A DNA stretch of 64,000 bases from Algoriphagus algorifonticola (GTDB taxonomy: Bacteria; Bacteroidota; Bacteroidia; Cytophagales; Cyclobacteriaceae). The stretch spans positions 26,673-90,672 of the forward strand of contig NZ_VLOG01000064.1 in assembly GCF_007655305.1 (NCBI RefSeq), given 5' to 3'. Numbering within the stretch: the first letter of the stretch is position 1; every line of letters begins with the position of its first letter. Under the pieces are notes generated by a model. It was not told the DNA's origin, ran no database searches, and worked only from the letters and a program-made list of their open reading frames with translations. Shown one piece after another: positions 10,379-18,709 of the stretch. A program made the position numbers and the translations under genes.

Positions 10379-12058
10379 TTAGAATTTATCTGTGACACAA
10401 CCTTCAGAGGCGGTGGCAACGAGTTTATTGTATTTTTTCAAAGTACCCTGCAAGCCCTCAATGACTTTTGGAGACCAGCTTTTCTTTCTTTCAGCAAATT
10501 CAGCTTCCGAAACGTCCACAGACAGCAATTGATGATCCGTATCTATGGTGACCATATCTCCGTCTTTTAATAGACCAATAGGCCCACCTGTCCAAGCCTC
10601 AGGAGTGACATGCCCCACTACAAAGCCATGAGTACCGCCCGAAAATCTTCCATCGGTAATTAATGCTACATCTGCGCCCAGTCCAGCTCCAATAATCATG
10701 GAAGTTGGCTTCAACATTTCAGGCATTCCCGGAGCTCCTTTAGGCCCTACATTTCTAATCACCACCACATCTCCGGCTTTTACTACATGATCACGGATTG
10801 CATCATTGGCTTCTTTTTCGGAATCGAATACTTTAGCCGGACCTGTAAATAATCTACCTTCTTTCCCGGTGATTTTTGCAACCGCACCTTCTGGAGCAAG
10901 ATTTCCGGAGAGAATGCATAGGTGACCCGTTTCTTTGATGGGGGTTTCTACAGGATGAATCACATTTACTCGAGAAGGAACGATTGGATCAATTCCTTCC
11001 AAGTTTTCAGCTAATGTTTTGCCCGTGACAGTGAGACAGTCACCGTGCAAAAATCCTTTTTCCAAGAAATACTTCATGAATGCAGGAAGACCTCCTTGCT
11101 CATGTAAATCTTCCATCAGATATTTTCCGGAAGGCTTGAAATCACCTATCATCGGAGTCTTGGCATTGAGCTCTTTAAAGTCTTCTAGAGTAAAATCTAC
11201 CCCTGCAGTTCTGGCTATCGCCAATAAGTGAAGTACAGCATTGGTACTTCCCCCCAATGAAATAGCCACACGAACTGCATTCTCAATACTTTTCCTGCTG
11301 ATAATATCCTTTGGTTTGATATCCTTTTCCAGCAAGATCTTCATGTAGTGATTTACATCTTTACATTCCTGGATTTTTTCAGGTGAATTGGCTGGATTGG
11401 AAGCAGAGTAAGGCAATGACATTCCTAAAGCTTCAATCGCTGAGGACATGGTGTTGGCAGTATACATGCCTCCACATGCACCTGCTCCCGGGCATGCATT
11501 TCTGATTACTCCATCGTAATCCTCCTCGGAGATAGTCCCTTGGATTTTCTTTCCAAAAGCTTCAAATGCCGAAACGATGTTGAGTTTTTCGCCTTTATAA
11601 TTACCCGAGGCAATCGTTCCTCCATAAACCATAATCGAGGGACGGTTGATCCGAAGCATCCCAATGATCGCCCCGGGCATATTTTTATCACAGCCAGCAA
11701 CTGCGACACATGAATCAAAGGAGTGACCGAGTATAAAGGACTCTATGGAGTCTGCAATGATTTCCCTGGAAACCAAGGAGTAGCGCATTCCCAGTGTACC
11801 CATAGAGGTCCCATCTGAAATACCGATGGTATTAAAAACCAAACCGGTCAGATCATAATCCTGAGAGGAATCTTTGATCAGACCGGCAAAGTCATTCAAG
11901 TGCATATTGCAGGGATTGCTTTCATATCCGCAACTCGCTATCCCCACAAAAGGCTGTTTCATCTTTTTATCACTCATGCCCGTGGCATAAAGCATGGCCT
12001 TTCCGGCCGGATGTTCGGGATTATCTGATATTTCCCAACTGTATTTTTTCAGGGTCAT
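10379..12058 (-). CDS. ilvD: Dihydroxy-acid dehydratase
   Basis: IlvD dehydrates the dihydroxy acids to the 2-oxo acids of valine and isoleucine, using an Fe-S cluster and Mg2+. Conserved segments are [32 protein letters not shown] and [17 protein letters not shown] start the protein at the ATG that gives [17 protein letters not shown] (559 residues). The frame can be extended to a GTG at 12103, but that codon sits inside the attenuator hairpin and is unlikely to be used. It is the first gene of the nine-gene operon. Confidence 0.96.
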   Translation of the reverse strand: MTLKKYSWEISDNPEHPAGKAMLYATGMSDKKMKQPFVGIASCGYESNPCNMHLNDFAGLIKDSSQDYDLTGLVFNTIGISDGTSMGTLGMRYSLVSREIIADSIESFILGHSFDSCVAVAGCDKNMPGAIIGMLRINRPSIMVYGGTIASGNYKGEKLNIVSAFEAFGKKIQGTISEEDYDGVIRNACPGAGACGGMYTANTMSSAIEALGMSLPYSASNPANSPEKIQECKDVNHYMKILLEKDIKPKDIISRKSIENAVRVAISLGGSTNAVLHLLAIARTAGVDFTLEDFKELNAKTPMIGDFKPSGKYLMEDLHEQGGLPAFMKYFLEKGFLHGDCLTVTGKTLAENLEGIDPIVPSRVNVIHPVETPIKETGHLCILSGNLAPEGAVAKITGKEGRLFTGPAKVFDSEKEANDAIRDHVVKAGDVVVIRNVGPKGAPGMPEMLKPTSMIIGAGLGADVALITDGRFSGGTHGFVVGHVTPEAWTGGPIGLLKDGDMVTIDTDHQLLSVDVSEAEFAERKKSWSPKVIEGLQGTLKKYNKLVATASEGCVTDKF

Positions 12059-12074
12059 AGGTTTAATTGGGTAT

Positions 12075-12107
12075 AAAAAAAGTGCCTCATTGGTCTGAGG
12101 CACTTTT
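12075..12107 (-). terminator. Attenuator terminator of the ilv-leu operon
   Basis: Reading the minus strand, the arms AAAAGTGCCTCA and TGAGGCACTTTT form a perfect 12-bp hairpin with a 6-base loop, followed by a T run, 16 bases before the ilvD start codon. Such a terminator between a BCAA-rich leader peptide and the first structural gene is the hallmark of transcription attenuation. Confidence 0.85.
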
Positions 12108-12136
12108 ATTTTTATTTCATTATGAATAATAGTCTA

Positions 12137-12145
12137 GTGCCTCAC
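12137..12145 (-). promoter_or_regulatory. Antiterminator arm of the ilv-leu attenuator
   Basis: The nine bases GTGAGGCAC begin one base after the leader stop codon and repeat the 3' arm of the downstream terminator (TGAGGCAC). They can therefore pair with the terminator's 5' arm (GTGCCTCA) and block the terminator. A ribosome that finishes the leader would cover this arm; one stalled at the Val/Leu/Ile codons would leave it free. Confidence 0.75.
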
Positions 12146-12146
12146 A

Positions 12147-12218
12147 TTAACATCCAATGAGAATAATAAAGCTTAGCAAAAAGACTACTGGGTACATATC
12201 TTTCGGTTTGAGATTCAT
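12147..12218 (-). CDS. BCAA leader peptide (23 aa)
   Basis: The ORF begins with ATG seven bases after a GAAAAGG-like stretch and ends with TAA directly before the antiterminator arm. Residues 11-21 read VVFLLSFIILI, so nine of eleven codons specify Val, Leu or Ile; this is the composition expected of an attenuation leader sensing all three end products of the operon. It is too short for ordinary gene callers. It is 88 bases upstream of ilvD. The function is inferred from composition and from the adjoining hairpins. Confidence 0.8.
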   Translation of the reverse strand: MNLKPKDMYPVVFLLSFIILIGC

Positions 12219-12562
12219 CCTTTTCAGGAATTAGAATTCAAACTTAAACCCGAAATATCAGACTTACAATATTTAATTCGCCTTTTTATCTCCAAGTCAA
12301 AATATAAAGTATCGTAAATTCATTTTTATCAAAATTTAAACTTGCATAAACCTCTTAAACCGCTATAATTTAAAGATATGATTTTAAAAAAATCCGATTT
12401 TCAAAATTATATATTGATTTACACTATTTTCAAATTTTTTCTCATTTCGTTTCCTTTTTTATAAGAAAAAAATCCTTTCATCCGAAGTCCTATAATTTTT
12501 AGGAAAATCCTTGCATATTTTTCAATTGTTACTTTAGGCCTTTATCACATAAAAAATCCCTC
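12219..12562. other. AT-rich non-coding region between the ilv leader and ispE
   Basis: This stretch is very AT-rich and holds no convincing ORF. It must carry the minus-strand promoter of the ilv-leu operon. The closest minus-strand match to a Bacteroidota -7 box is TATATTTTG around 12297-12305, which has one base too many for TAnnTTTG, so I do not call it firmly. Confidence 0.5.
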
Positions 12563-12570
12563 TATTTTTG
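12563..12570 (+). promoter_or_regulatory. Candidate -7 promoter box of ispE
   Basis: TATTTTTG matches the Bacteroidota -7 consensus TAnnTTTG exactly and ends 16 bases before the ispE start codon. No clear -33 TTTG lies at the usual 18-20 base distance. Confidence 0.45.
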
Positions 12571-12586
12571 TCAAAAGACTTTTCTG

Positions 12587-13396
12587 ATGATCACATTTCC
12601 AAACGCAAAAATTAATCTCGGGCTTCACATCACTTCCAAAAGAAAGGATGGTTACCACGAAATCGAAACTTGTATGGTTCCTATTCCTCTCTATGACGCT
12701 TTGGAAATGATTTTGGATAAAAAGGGTGGCTCGGAAAGTACAGGTTTATCTATTCCCGGTGATTCAAAGGATAATTTGATTCTCAAGGCGGAAAAGCTGA
12801 TTCGAAAGGACTTCCAAGGGTTACCCAATCTAAAGATTCACTTACACAAAAACATCCCTATGGGTGCCGGTCTGGGAGGAGGATCCGCGGATGCTGCTTT
12901 TGCTTTGACATTGATGAATAACCTGTTTGACCTGCATCTGGATAATTTTTTCTTGGAAGAATATGCGGCTCAATTGGGCAGTGATTGTCCATTCTTTATT
13001 GAAAATACTCCAAAAATTGCCAGAGGACGCGGGGAACTCTTAGAACCCATTGACCTTTCCCTGACTGGATGCCATTTAATTCTGGTCAACCCAGGAATCC
13101 ATATAGGAACCAAAGAGGCCTATGCAGGAGTAAATCCATCTCCACCTAAGGTAAAGCTTGAGGAAGTTTTGGCAGACCGAAATAGATGGAAAGATGAGCT
13201 GGTTAATGATTTTGAAGCAAGTGTCTTCCAGAATCATCCGGAAATTGCAAAAATTAAGAAGCAACTATATGAGGCTGGAGCTTTTTATGCTGCCATGTCC
13301 GGTTCAGGATCTACTGTTTTTGGATTGTTTGAATCTAAACCCAAGTCCTTTTCAATTGATAAGGATTATTTCATTTTTGAAAGCGATTTGAAATAA
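12587..13396 (+). CDS. ispE: 4-diphosphocytidyl-2-C-methyl-D-erythritol kinase
   Basis: IspE phosphorylates CDP-methylerythritol in the MEP route to isoprenoids. It belongs to the GHMP kinases: PNAKINLGLHI at the N-terminus, the glycine-rich ATP loop PMGAGLGGGSADAAF at about residues 90-104, and the C-terminal AMSGSGSTVFGLF. The 269-residue length is normal for Bacteroidota. The gene is monocistronic here; IspH, the last enzyme of the same pathway, is encoded at 34258-35154. Confidence 0.95.
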   Translation: MITFPNAKINLGLHITSKRKDGYHEIETCMVPIPLYDALEMILDKKGGSESTGLSIPGDSKDNLILKAEKLIRKDFQGLPNLKIHLHKNIPMGAGLGGGSADAAFALTLMNNLFDLHLDNFFLEEYAAQLGSDCPFFIENTPKIARGRGELLEPIDLSLTGCHLILVNPGIHIGTKEAYAGVNPSPPKVKLEEVLADRNRWKDELVNDFEASVFQNHPEIAKIKKQLYEAGAFYAAMSGSGSTVFGLFESKPKSFSIDKDYFIFESDLK

Positions 13397-13402
13397 ATTT
13401 AT

Positions 13403-13493
13403 CTGATTATCCGCTATCATGCCAGTTGCCTTATTTTCTTTGCTTGGCCGATTGGAAGACCGATGACCGAAGACCGAAGCTTCCGGATTCTGA
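13403..13493. repeat. 91-bp intergenic repeat, copy A
   Basis: This segment matches 63910-64000 over 91 bases with about 7 differences by eye. It starts CTGATTAT, contains ATCATGCCAGTTGCC, and ends with several GACCGA-type units (GACCGATGACCGAAGACCGA) and CTTCC. Both copies lie downstream of a gene (ispE here, lipA there) in non-coding sequence. Copy A may extend further right; copy B is cut by the window edge. Confidence 0.8.
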
Positions 13494-13598
13494 TCCTTTT
13501 AGCAGACAATAAGCCGTATTTTGTTGTTACTGGTAAGAAAGCGGATATCCATAAAATTTATTTAAATTTTATATTTATAAAATATAAATATAAATCTC

Positions 13599-13853
13599 AT
13601 GGCGACTTTCACTAGTTCCTTGCCTGATGACCTTTTGGAAAAACTCTCAGCAGCAGCCAAAAACCTTTCAGTGCCGAAAAATAAATTGATTGAGCAAGCT
13701 CTTTCGCTATATCTGGACCATCTAAAAAGGGCTGAGTATATCAAATCATTCCAAAAAGCATCTCAAGACCAAGACTTGCTATCCATGGCTGAAGAAGGTA
13801 TGGCTTCCTATTTAAACCTGAATTATGCATTAGAATTCGTAGCGAGAGATTAA
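13599..13853 (+). CDS. Ribbon-helix-helix antitoxin, CopG/MazE-like
   Basis: The 84-residue protein begins MATFTSSLPDDLLEKLSAAAK, a beta strand followed by a helix, and continues VPKNKLIEQALSLYLDH, the second helix of a ribbon-helix-helix DNA-binding fold. The C-terminal 35 residues are charged and would wrap the partner toxin. The PemK/MazF toxin gene follows, but 148 bases away, where such pairs normally overlap or nearly touch. The gap holds a palindromic element that starts at the stop codon of this gene. Autoregulation of the pair is expected from the family, not shown. Confidence 0.8.
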   Translation: MATFTSSLPDDLLEKLSAAAKNLSVPKNKLIEQALSLYLDHLKRAEYIKSFQKASQDQDLLSMAEEGMASYLNLNYALEFVARD

Positions 13854-13947
13854 AATGCAAGAAAATCAAGCACTTTGGAGATCGAGGCGTAGCACCGCTA
13901 CGGTGAGATCGAAAAGTGAAGTGAAGCGATTGATTTTGAAGCATTTT
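13852..13947. repeat. 96-bp palindromic element between antitoxin and toxin
   Basis: The ends form an inverted repeat: AAAATGC-N3-AAAATCAA at the left and TTGATTTT-N3-GCATTTT at the right (15 of 18 bases pair). Inside are CACTTT/AAAGTG and a central hairpin CGTAGC-ACC-GCTACG, plus direct GAGATCGA units, one of which continues past the right end. The layout resembles a small non-autonomous mobile element or a REP-like unit. It overlaps the last bases of the antitoxin stop codon. Confidence 0.65.
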
Positions 13948-14001
13948 GAGATCGAAGTAGATTTTATAATGCTTATTTCAGGTTAAAACAAGTAGAAGAT
14001 C

Positions 14002-14334
14002 ATGAAGCAAGGTGAAATCTGGTATATTGATCTAAATTCAAATCGGGGTTCGGAACAAGCTGGAATAAAACCCGCAGTGATCCTAAGCGGCAATTTGATG
14101 AATACCCATTTGAATGTTATTTGGATTGCGCCGCTGACCACGAAAATCAAAAAGTATAAAGGGAACCCGATTTTAACTCCGAATCCAGACAATGGACTTA
14201 GCTCGAGTTCAGAACTATTGATTTTTCACCTCAGCTCAGTGAGTAAAGAGCGGTTGATAAGAAAACTGGGGAAAATCACTTCTGATGAATTAAAAGAGGC
14301 ACTCGAAACAGTTGAAGACCTGATCAAACTTTAA
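14002..14334 (+). CDS. PemK/MazF-family endoribonuclease toxin
   Basis: The 110-residue protein begins MKQGEIWYIDLN, continues GSEQAGIKPAVILSGN, and has WIAPLTTK and a middle segment matching the MazF/PemK SH3-like barrel; the conserved Arg/Gly-rich start and the Thr in the PLTT strand are the usual active-site elements. Members cleave mRNA at short sequence motifs. It is paired with the ribbon-helix-helix gene upstream. The gene end overlaps the end of the convergent DMT transporter gene by four bases. Confidence 0.85.
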   Translation: MKQGEIWYIDLNSNRGSEQAGIKPAVILSGNLMNTHLNVIWIAPLTTKIKKYKGNPILTPNPDNGLSSSSELLIFHLSSVSKERLIRKLGKITSDELKEALETVEDLIKL

Positions 14335-15245
14335 CCCAAAGTCCTTACAGCTTTCCTTTTCTTGTTCCAATAATTCATTACAGGATAGGTTAAAACAGAA
14401 ACCAATATTATCAAGGTACCCAAATAGAATTCCGGAGTCATTTTTTCACTTTCACCAAAAATCAATACGGCCAATACAATCCCGTAAACAGGCTCTAGAT
14501 TGATCGTCAAGTTGATAGAAAATACAGTGAGTCTTTTCATCAGTTCCACTGAAACCGAAAATGCATATACTGTACAGACCCCACCTAAAATCAGTAACCA
14601 GAACCAATCATTTCCGACCCATGCCCACTGTATTCCTTTTCCCTCAGTGAAAAACTCTGCGTAAATAGGCATAAACAAAAGTGTAAACAAACAGGCTCCG
14701 GCCATTTCGTAAAATGTGATTTGATAGGGACTGTGACGCTGAGTTAGCCTTCCATTAATCACCGAAAAGCAGGCCGCTAAAAAAGCGGAACCCAAAGCCA
14801 TTGCCATTCCCAGCCAGTATCCTGTTTCGAATTTGAAAATGACAATCAAGCCTGAAATCACCATTAAACCTAAGGCAACTTCATACCATTTGATTTTAGT
14901 GCGATTGAAAAAAGGCTCCACAAAGGCTGTCCAAAGTGAGGTGGTAGCCATGCCTGCCAAACATACGGAAGCAGTCGAAACACGGGCAGACCAAAAGAAT
15001 AAAATCCAATGCAATGCAATTAAAAATCCTGTCCCGAGCACTTTCCACATCTGGGGAGTCGGAATAAGCAAAGGCTTCTTCCTCCAGAAAAGCAAAAGGG
15101 CGACTCCCAGCGATGCAATCAAGGTCCTGTAAAAAACCAGTTCCAAGGCCGGAAGAGAGATCAACAGGCCTAAAATGGCCGTAAAGCCCCATATCAAAAC
15201 TATGAAATGAAGCAATAAATAATCTTTGATGGTGCTGGATTGCAT
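14331..15245 (-). CDS. DMT-superfamily (EamA) transporter
   Basis: The 304-residue protein is almost entirely hydrophobic, with about ten predicted membrane helices arranged as two EamA repeats; the first repeat carries FIVLIWGFTAILG and the second ends with ...LEPVYGIVLAVLIFGESE, the classical EamA end motif. Members export amino acids or other metabolites from the cytoplasm; the substrate cannot be told. It follows the LptF/LptG gene without a gap (its start codon abuts the preceding stop). Confidence 0.88.
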   Translation of the reverse strand: MQSSTIKDYLLLHFIVLIWGFTAILGLLISLPALELVFYRTLIASLGVALLLFWRKKPLLIPTPQMWKVLGTGFLIALHWILFFWSARVSTASVCLAGMATTSLWTAFVEPFFNRTKIKWYEVALGLMVISGLIVIFKFETGYWLGMAMALGSAFLAACFSVINGRLTQRHSPYQITFYEMAGACLFTLLFMPIYAEFFTEGKGIQWAWVGNDWFWLLILGGVCTVYAFSVSVELMKRLTVFSINLTINLEPVYGIVLAVLIFGESEKMTPEFYLGTLIILVSVLTYPVMNYWNKKRKAVRTLG

Positions 15246-16319
15246 CTATCGAGGTACAGTTTTATACAAGACTAATCCCGTCAGGGCAAAAATAATATTG
15301 GGCAGCCAAACCGCCAATATAGGATAGTCTGCTCCATTTTCTGCAAATGTTCTGGACAGAATAAATAAAAGGATGTACACAAAAGCCAGTAAAAAACCCA
15401 TCGCGATCTGAAACCCAGAGCCTCCTCTGGTTTTCCTCGCAGACATAATTACCCCGATAAAGGTCAGTATCAAGGCTGCAAATGGAGACATAAAGCGCAC
15501 ATATCGCTCTATCTTGTAATACTCCACATTATCTGCTCCTCTATCTTCCAGAATACGTATTTGTTTACTCAGCTGTGGTAATTTGAGGGTCTCATGATGA
15601 TTTTCCGGAACTCCAAAATCAGCTGGAACAATAGATAAAGTAGTATCCATTTTTTCTCCAACTGACCATTCTTCTTTTCTGTCTTTCAGCTCTCTTAATC
15701 TCCAATTGATCAAAGTCCAGACATTTTTGGCAGTATCCCACTCTATTCTATCGGATGATATTTTGGCGAAGAGTTTACCATCCTCAATAGTTTCTAAAGT
15801 GAAGTTATACCCTGTATTACTTGTCTTAAAAAATCGACTCAAATAGGCATAACTATTATCCCCCACCTTGATATGAATGTTTTGCTCTGTATTGGGAGCC
15901 CCCTTTTCCAAATAGACCATCTTAAATACTGTCATTCCTTCCGTAGCCGACGGGAGCACCCAGCCATTCAGATAAAAGCTTACACCACCAATCAAAGCGG
16001 CGCCTACTAAAAATGGCCTTAATAACCGAACAAAGCTTACCCCACTACTTAAAATGGCAACGATTTCTGTTCTTCCGGCCATTTTGGAAGTAATGAATAT
16101 AACAGAGATAAATACGGTGATCGGAGTTAATAAATTATTGAGATAAAGACCATAGTTGCCCATATATCTCAATATCTCGCCTGCTGGAACCTGATTGGAA
16201 ATGTACTTATCGTTTTTCTCAGTAAAATCCAGCACCAAAACCACCAAAATCAACATCAGGACCACAAAGAAGTAGGTCTTCAAGAAATCCTTGATAATTA
16301 ATTTGTCGAGTAGTTTCAT
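15246..16319 (-). CDS. LptF/LptG-family permease (YjgP/YjgQ)
   Basis: The 357-residue protein has the family layout: an N-terminal membrane helix after MKLLDKLIIKDFLKTYF, two to three further helices, a periplasmic beta-jellyroll (about residues 130-250), and three C-terminal helices with GGSGFQIAMGFLLAFVYILL. LptF and LptG form the inner-membrane core of the lipopolysaccharide exporter with LptB. I cannot tell F from G, and the partner is not in the window. It lies one base after tgt in the same direction. Confidence 0.88.
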   Translation of the reverse strand: MKLLDKLIIKDFLKTYFFVVLMLILVVLVLDFTEKNDKYISNQVPAGEILRYMGNYGLYLNNLLTPITVFISVIFITSKMAGRTEIVAILSSGVSFVRLLRPFLVGAALIGGVSFYLNGWVLPSATEGMTVFKMVYLEKGAPNTEQNIHIKVGDNSYAYLSRFFKTSNTGYNFTLETIEDGKLFAKISSDRIEWDTAKNVWTLINWRLRELKDRKEEWSVGEKMDTTLSIVPADFGVPENHHETLKLPQLSKQIRILEDRGADNVEYYKIERYVRFMSPFAALILTFIGVIMSARKTRGGSGFQIAMGFLLAFVYILLFILSRTFAENGADYPILAVWLPNIIFALTGLVLYKTVPR

Positions 16320-16320
16320 A

Positions 16321-17451
16321 TTAAAGTCTAGTGCTCACCTTCTTGACCATTTGCTCTTTCCAAACGGCAAAGTCACCAGCGAGGATATGTTCCCTCGCCT
16401 GTCCTACTAACCATAGGTAAAACGCTAAATTATGAATACTGGCGATTTGCGCAGCTAAAATCTCCTTAGAAATAGTTAAATGCCGCAAATAAGCCTTAGA
16501 ATAAAAAGTACTCGCATAATTACCTATTGCAGGATCAACTGCAGAGAAATCATCCTCCCATTTTTTATTTCGGATATTAATAATCCCTTCGGAGGTAAAA
16601 AGCATCCCATTTCTTGCATTCCGGGTAGGCATTACACAATCAAACATGTCCACACCCAAGGCAATGCATTCCAAAATATTAGCCGGTGTCCCTACTCCCA
16701 TCAAATAACGAGGTTTGTCTTGAGGCAAAATATCTGTCACCAACTCAGTCATTTCATACATCATTTCAGCAGGCTCACCTACCGATAGTCCTCCGATAGC
16801 ATTCCCTTCCCGCTCTCTAGAGGCAATAAATTCAGCGCTTTGCTTGCGCAAGTCTTTGTACACTGAGCCTTGAACAATTGGAAAAAACGTCTGACTATAG
16901 CCATACTTGCCAGTGGTGGAATCAAACTGAGTGATACATCTATCTAACCAACGATGGGTCATTTCCATGGACTTTCTCGCATAGCCATACTCGCAAGGAT
17001 ATGGAGTACATTCATCAAAGGCCATGATTATATCAGCTCCTATGGTCCGCTGAATATCCATGACATTTTCAGGAGTAAAGTGATGCTTGGAACCGTCAAT
17101 ATGGGATTTGAACATCACTCCATCCTCTTTTATTTTTCGGCTACCTGATAAAGAAAAAACCTGATATCCTCCACTATCGGTCAAAATAGGTCTATCCCAA
17201 CCATTGAAACGATGAAGCCCCCCTGCTTTTTCTATGATATCCAATCCCGGTCTCAAATAGAGGTGATAAGTATTGCCTAAGATAATCTGAGCCTGAATAT
17301 CCTCCTTCAGTTCTCTTTGATGGACTGCCTTAACACTTCCGGCAGTTCCAACAGGCATAAAAATAGGGGTTTGAATCGTTCCATGATCTGTTTCGACTGT
17401 ACCAACTCTGGCTTTGGTCTGTGGATCAGTATGCTGTAAGGTAAACTTCAT
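16321..17451 (-). CDS. tgt: Queuine tRNA-guanine transglycosylase
   Basis: Tgt replaces guanine-34 by preQ1 in tRNAs with GUN anticodons. The 376-residue product (start MKFTLQHTDPQ) matches the family length. Visible elements are PIFMPVGTAGSVKAV, the substrate loop DSGGYQVFSL, GGLSVGEP, and DCVMPTRNARNGMLFT. A longer frame to 17517 exists, but a perfect -7 promoter box lies at its very start, so I use the internal ATG. Zinc ligands expected near the C-terminus are not all obvious by eye. Confidence 0.95.
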   Translation of the reverse strand: MKFTLQHTDPQTKARVGTVETDHGTIQTPIFMPVGTAGSVKAVHQRELKEDIQAQIILGNTYHLYLRPGLDIIEKAGGLHRFNGWDRPILTDSGGYQVFSLSGSRKIKEDGVMFKSHIDGSKHHFTPENVMDIQRTIGADIIMAFDECTPYPCEYGYARKSMEMTHRWLDRCITQFDSTTGKYGYSQTFFPIVQGSVYKDLRKQSAEFIASREREGNAIGGLSVGEPAEMMYEMTELVTDILPQDKPRYLMGVGTPANILECIALGVDMFDCVMPTRNARNGMLFTSEGIINIRNKKWEDDFSAVDPAIGNYASTFYSKAYLRHLTISKEILAAQIASIHNLAFYLWLVGQAREHILAGDFAVWKEQMVKKVSTRL

Positions 17452-17504
17452 CTCTTGATTTTCAATGATGTGGACTTCATCCACGAAATGATAGGATTGG
17501 CCTG

Positions 17505-17512
17505 CAAAAATA
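17505..17512 (-). promoter_or_regulatory. Candidate -7 promoter box of tgt
   Basis: On the minus strand this reads TATTTTTG, an exact TAnnTTTG. It is 53 bases upstream of the chosen tgt start and overlaps the beginning of the longer reading frame, which argues against that longer start. Confidence 0.4.
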
Positions 17513-17547
17513 TCCACTTATTCTTAAATGAATGCCTAAATGTCTTT

Positions 17548-17555
17548 TATATTTG
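17548..17555 (+). promoter_or_regulatory. Candidate -7 promoter box of the glycosyltransferase operon
   Basis: TATATTTG is an exact TAnnTTTG match located 17 bases before the glycosyltransferase start, giving a very short leader. It is divergent from the tgt promoter box about 40 bases away. Confidence 0.45.
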
Positions 17556-17572
17556 CCCAGCAAAATTGACCT

Positions 17573-18709
17573 ATGGGCCTATTTTTACTTTGGTTTCTCT
17601 TCGGTATTGGCATTTTCATTCAAATCATCTACTTATTGGTGATTTTTGGGCGAACTGCATTCTATAAATTGCCCAAATCTGGTGGAAATACAGCAGACGA
17701 GGAGGCAGTCACGGTGGTAGTTCCGGCTCATAATGAGTACAAAAATCTCAAAGTCCTGATTCCCAAGCTATTCGAACAAGATTACCCCAAATACGACGTA
17801 TTGGTAATCAACGATCGAAGTACAGACAGAACCAAAAGGTTGCTGGAGGAGATGATGGCGATTTATCCAAGACTCAGATCCGTCACTGTCAAGTACACCC
17901 CCGCTCACGTAACTTCCAAAAAATATGCGCTGACCTTGGGTATCAAGGTGGCCAAAAGTGACGTCATATTATTGACAGATGCAGATTGTATGCCTGCATC
18001 TGATCAGTGGATCAGAAAAATGACGAAACCGGTACGAACTCAAGACAAGGTTTTCTCCATAGGATATTCAGGGTATGAGCGCGTGAGCGGTTTCCTCAAT
18101 AAATGGATTCAGTTCGAAACCCTGAAAACCGGACTTTACTATTTGTCCTTTGCATTATGGAAAGCTCCTTTCATGGGAGTAGGTCGAAATTTATGCTATA
18201 GAAGAAGTTTTTTCATGGAAGTGAAAGCCTTCAAAGGGATTTGGCATATTGAAGGGGGAGATGATGACTTATTTGTAAATCGGTATGCAACAGGGAAAAA
18301 TACTGCAGTTGTAATTGATCCGGAAGCTAATACACTTTCCAAACCGAAAGAAAATTGGAAAGAATACAAGGTTCAGAAAAAAAGGCATCTGCATGCAGGA
18401 AAATATTACAGAGGAGAGGATAAGCGAAAAATCGGCTTTTATGCTTTATCCCATGCCTTATTTTGGATTGGGGGTCTTGGCTTATTGATTTATTTTGGTT
18501 TGGAGGGCAACTGGGAACGTTTTCTTATCGTTTTCGGTATTATTCTAGTAAGATCATTTTTATTGTTGGGAATTTTCACCTCAGCAAGTAAAAAGATCAA
18601 CGGTTCCAAAGTCCCTGCAAATATCCTGATCAATGACTTTTTGTATTTGGGTTATTTTTGGGTTTTAGGATCTGTTTCTCACCAGTCAAAAGACATTCAA
18701 TGGAAGTAA
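17573..18709 (+). CDS. Family 2 glycosyltransferase, membrane-anchored
   Basis: The 378-residue protein begins with one hydrophobic helix, followed by a GT-A domain: VTVVVPAHNEYKNL, the VINDRSTDRT nucleotide-binding strand, and LTDADCMP with the metal-binding DAD. A QKKRHLHAGKYY motif resembles the QxxRW region of processive GT2 enzymes. Two or three C-terminal membrane helices follow. It probably builds a cell-surface glycan or glycolipid; donor and acceptor are unknown. Its last 10 bases overlap the sigma factor gene. Confidence 0.85.
   Translation: MGLFLLWFLFGIGIFIQIIYLLVIFGRTAFYKLPKSGGNTADEEAVTVVVPAHNEYKNLKVLIPKLFEQDYPKYDVLVINDRSTDRTKRLLEEMMAIYPRLRSVTVKYTPAHVTSKKYALTLGIKVAKSDVILLTDADCMPASDQWIRKMTKPVRTQDKVFSIGYSGYERVSGFLNKWIQFETLKTGLYYLSFALWKAPFMGVGRNLCYRRSFFMEVKAFKGIWHIEGGDDDLFVNRYATGKNTAVVIDPEANTLSKPKENWKEYKVQKKRHLHAGKYYRGEDKRKIGFYALSHALFWIGGLGLLIYFGLEGNWERFLIVFGIILVRSFLLLGIFTSASKKINGSKVPANILINDFLYLGYFWVLGSVSHQSKDIQWK

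Noticed and set aside
10375..10419. Longer start for ilvB overlapping ilvD
   Set aside because: The family normally begins at the internal ATG, which lies four bases behind the ilvD stop codon, a normal coupling distance.
12059..12103. GTG-initiated N-terminal extension of ilvD
   Set aside because: The GTG lies inside the attenuator hairpin, and the added residues are not typical of IlvD; the ATG at 12058 gives the usual protein.
12219..12586. Riboswitch or RNA gene in the long gap before ispE
   Set aside because: Apart from the attenuator, the region is AT-rich without a recognisable conserved fold.
13440..13490. CRISPR-like or tandem repeat array at the GACCGA units
   Set aside because: Only a few seven-base units without spacers are present; they belong to the dispersed 91-bp repeat.
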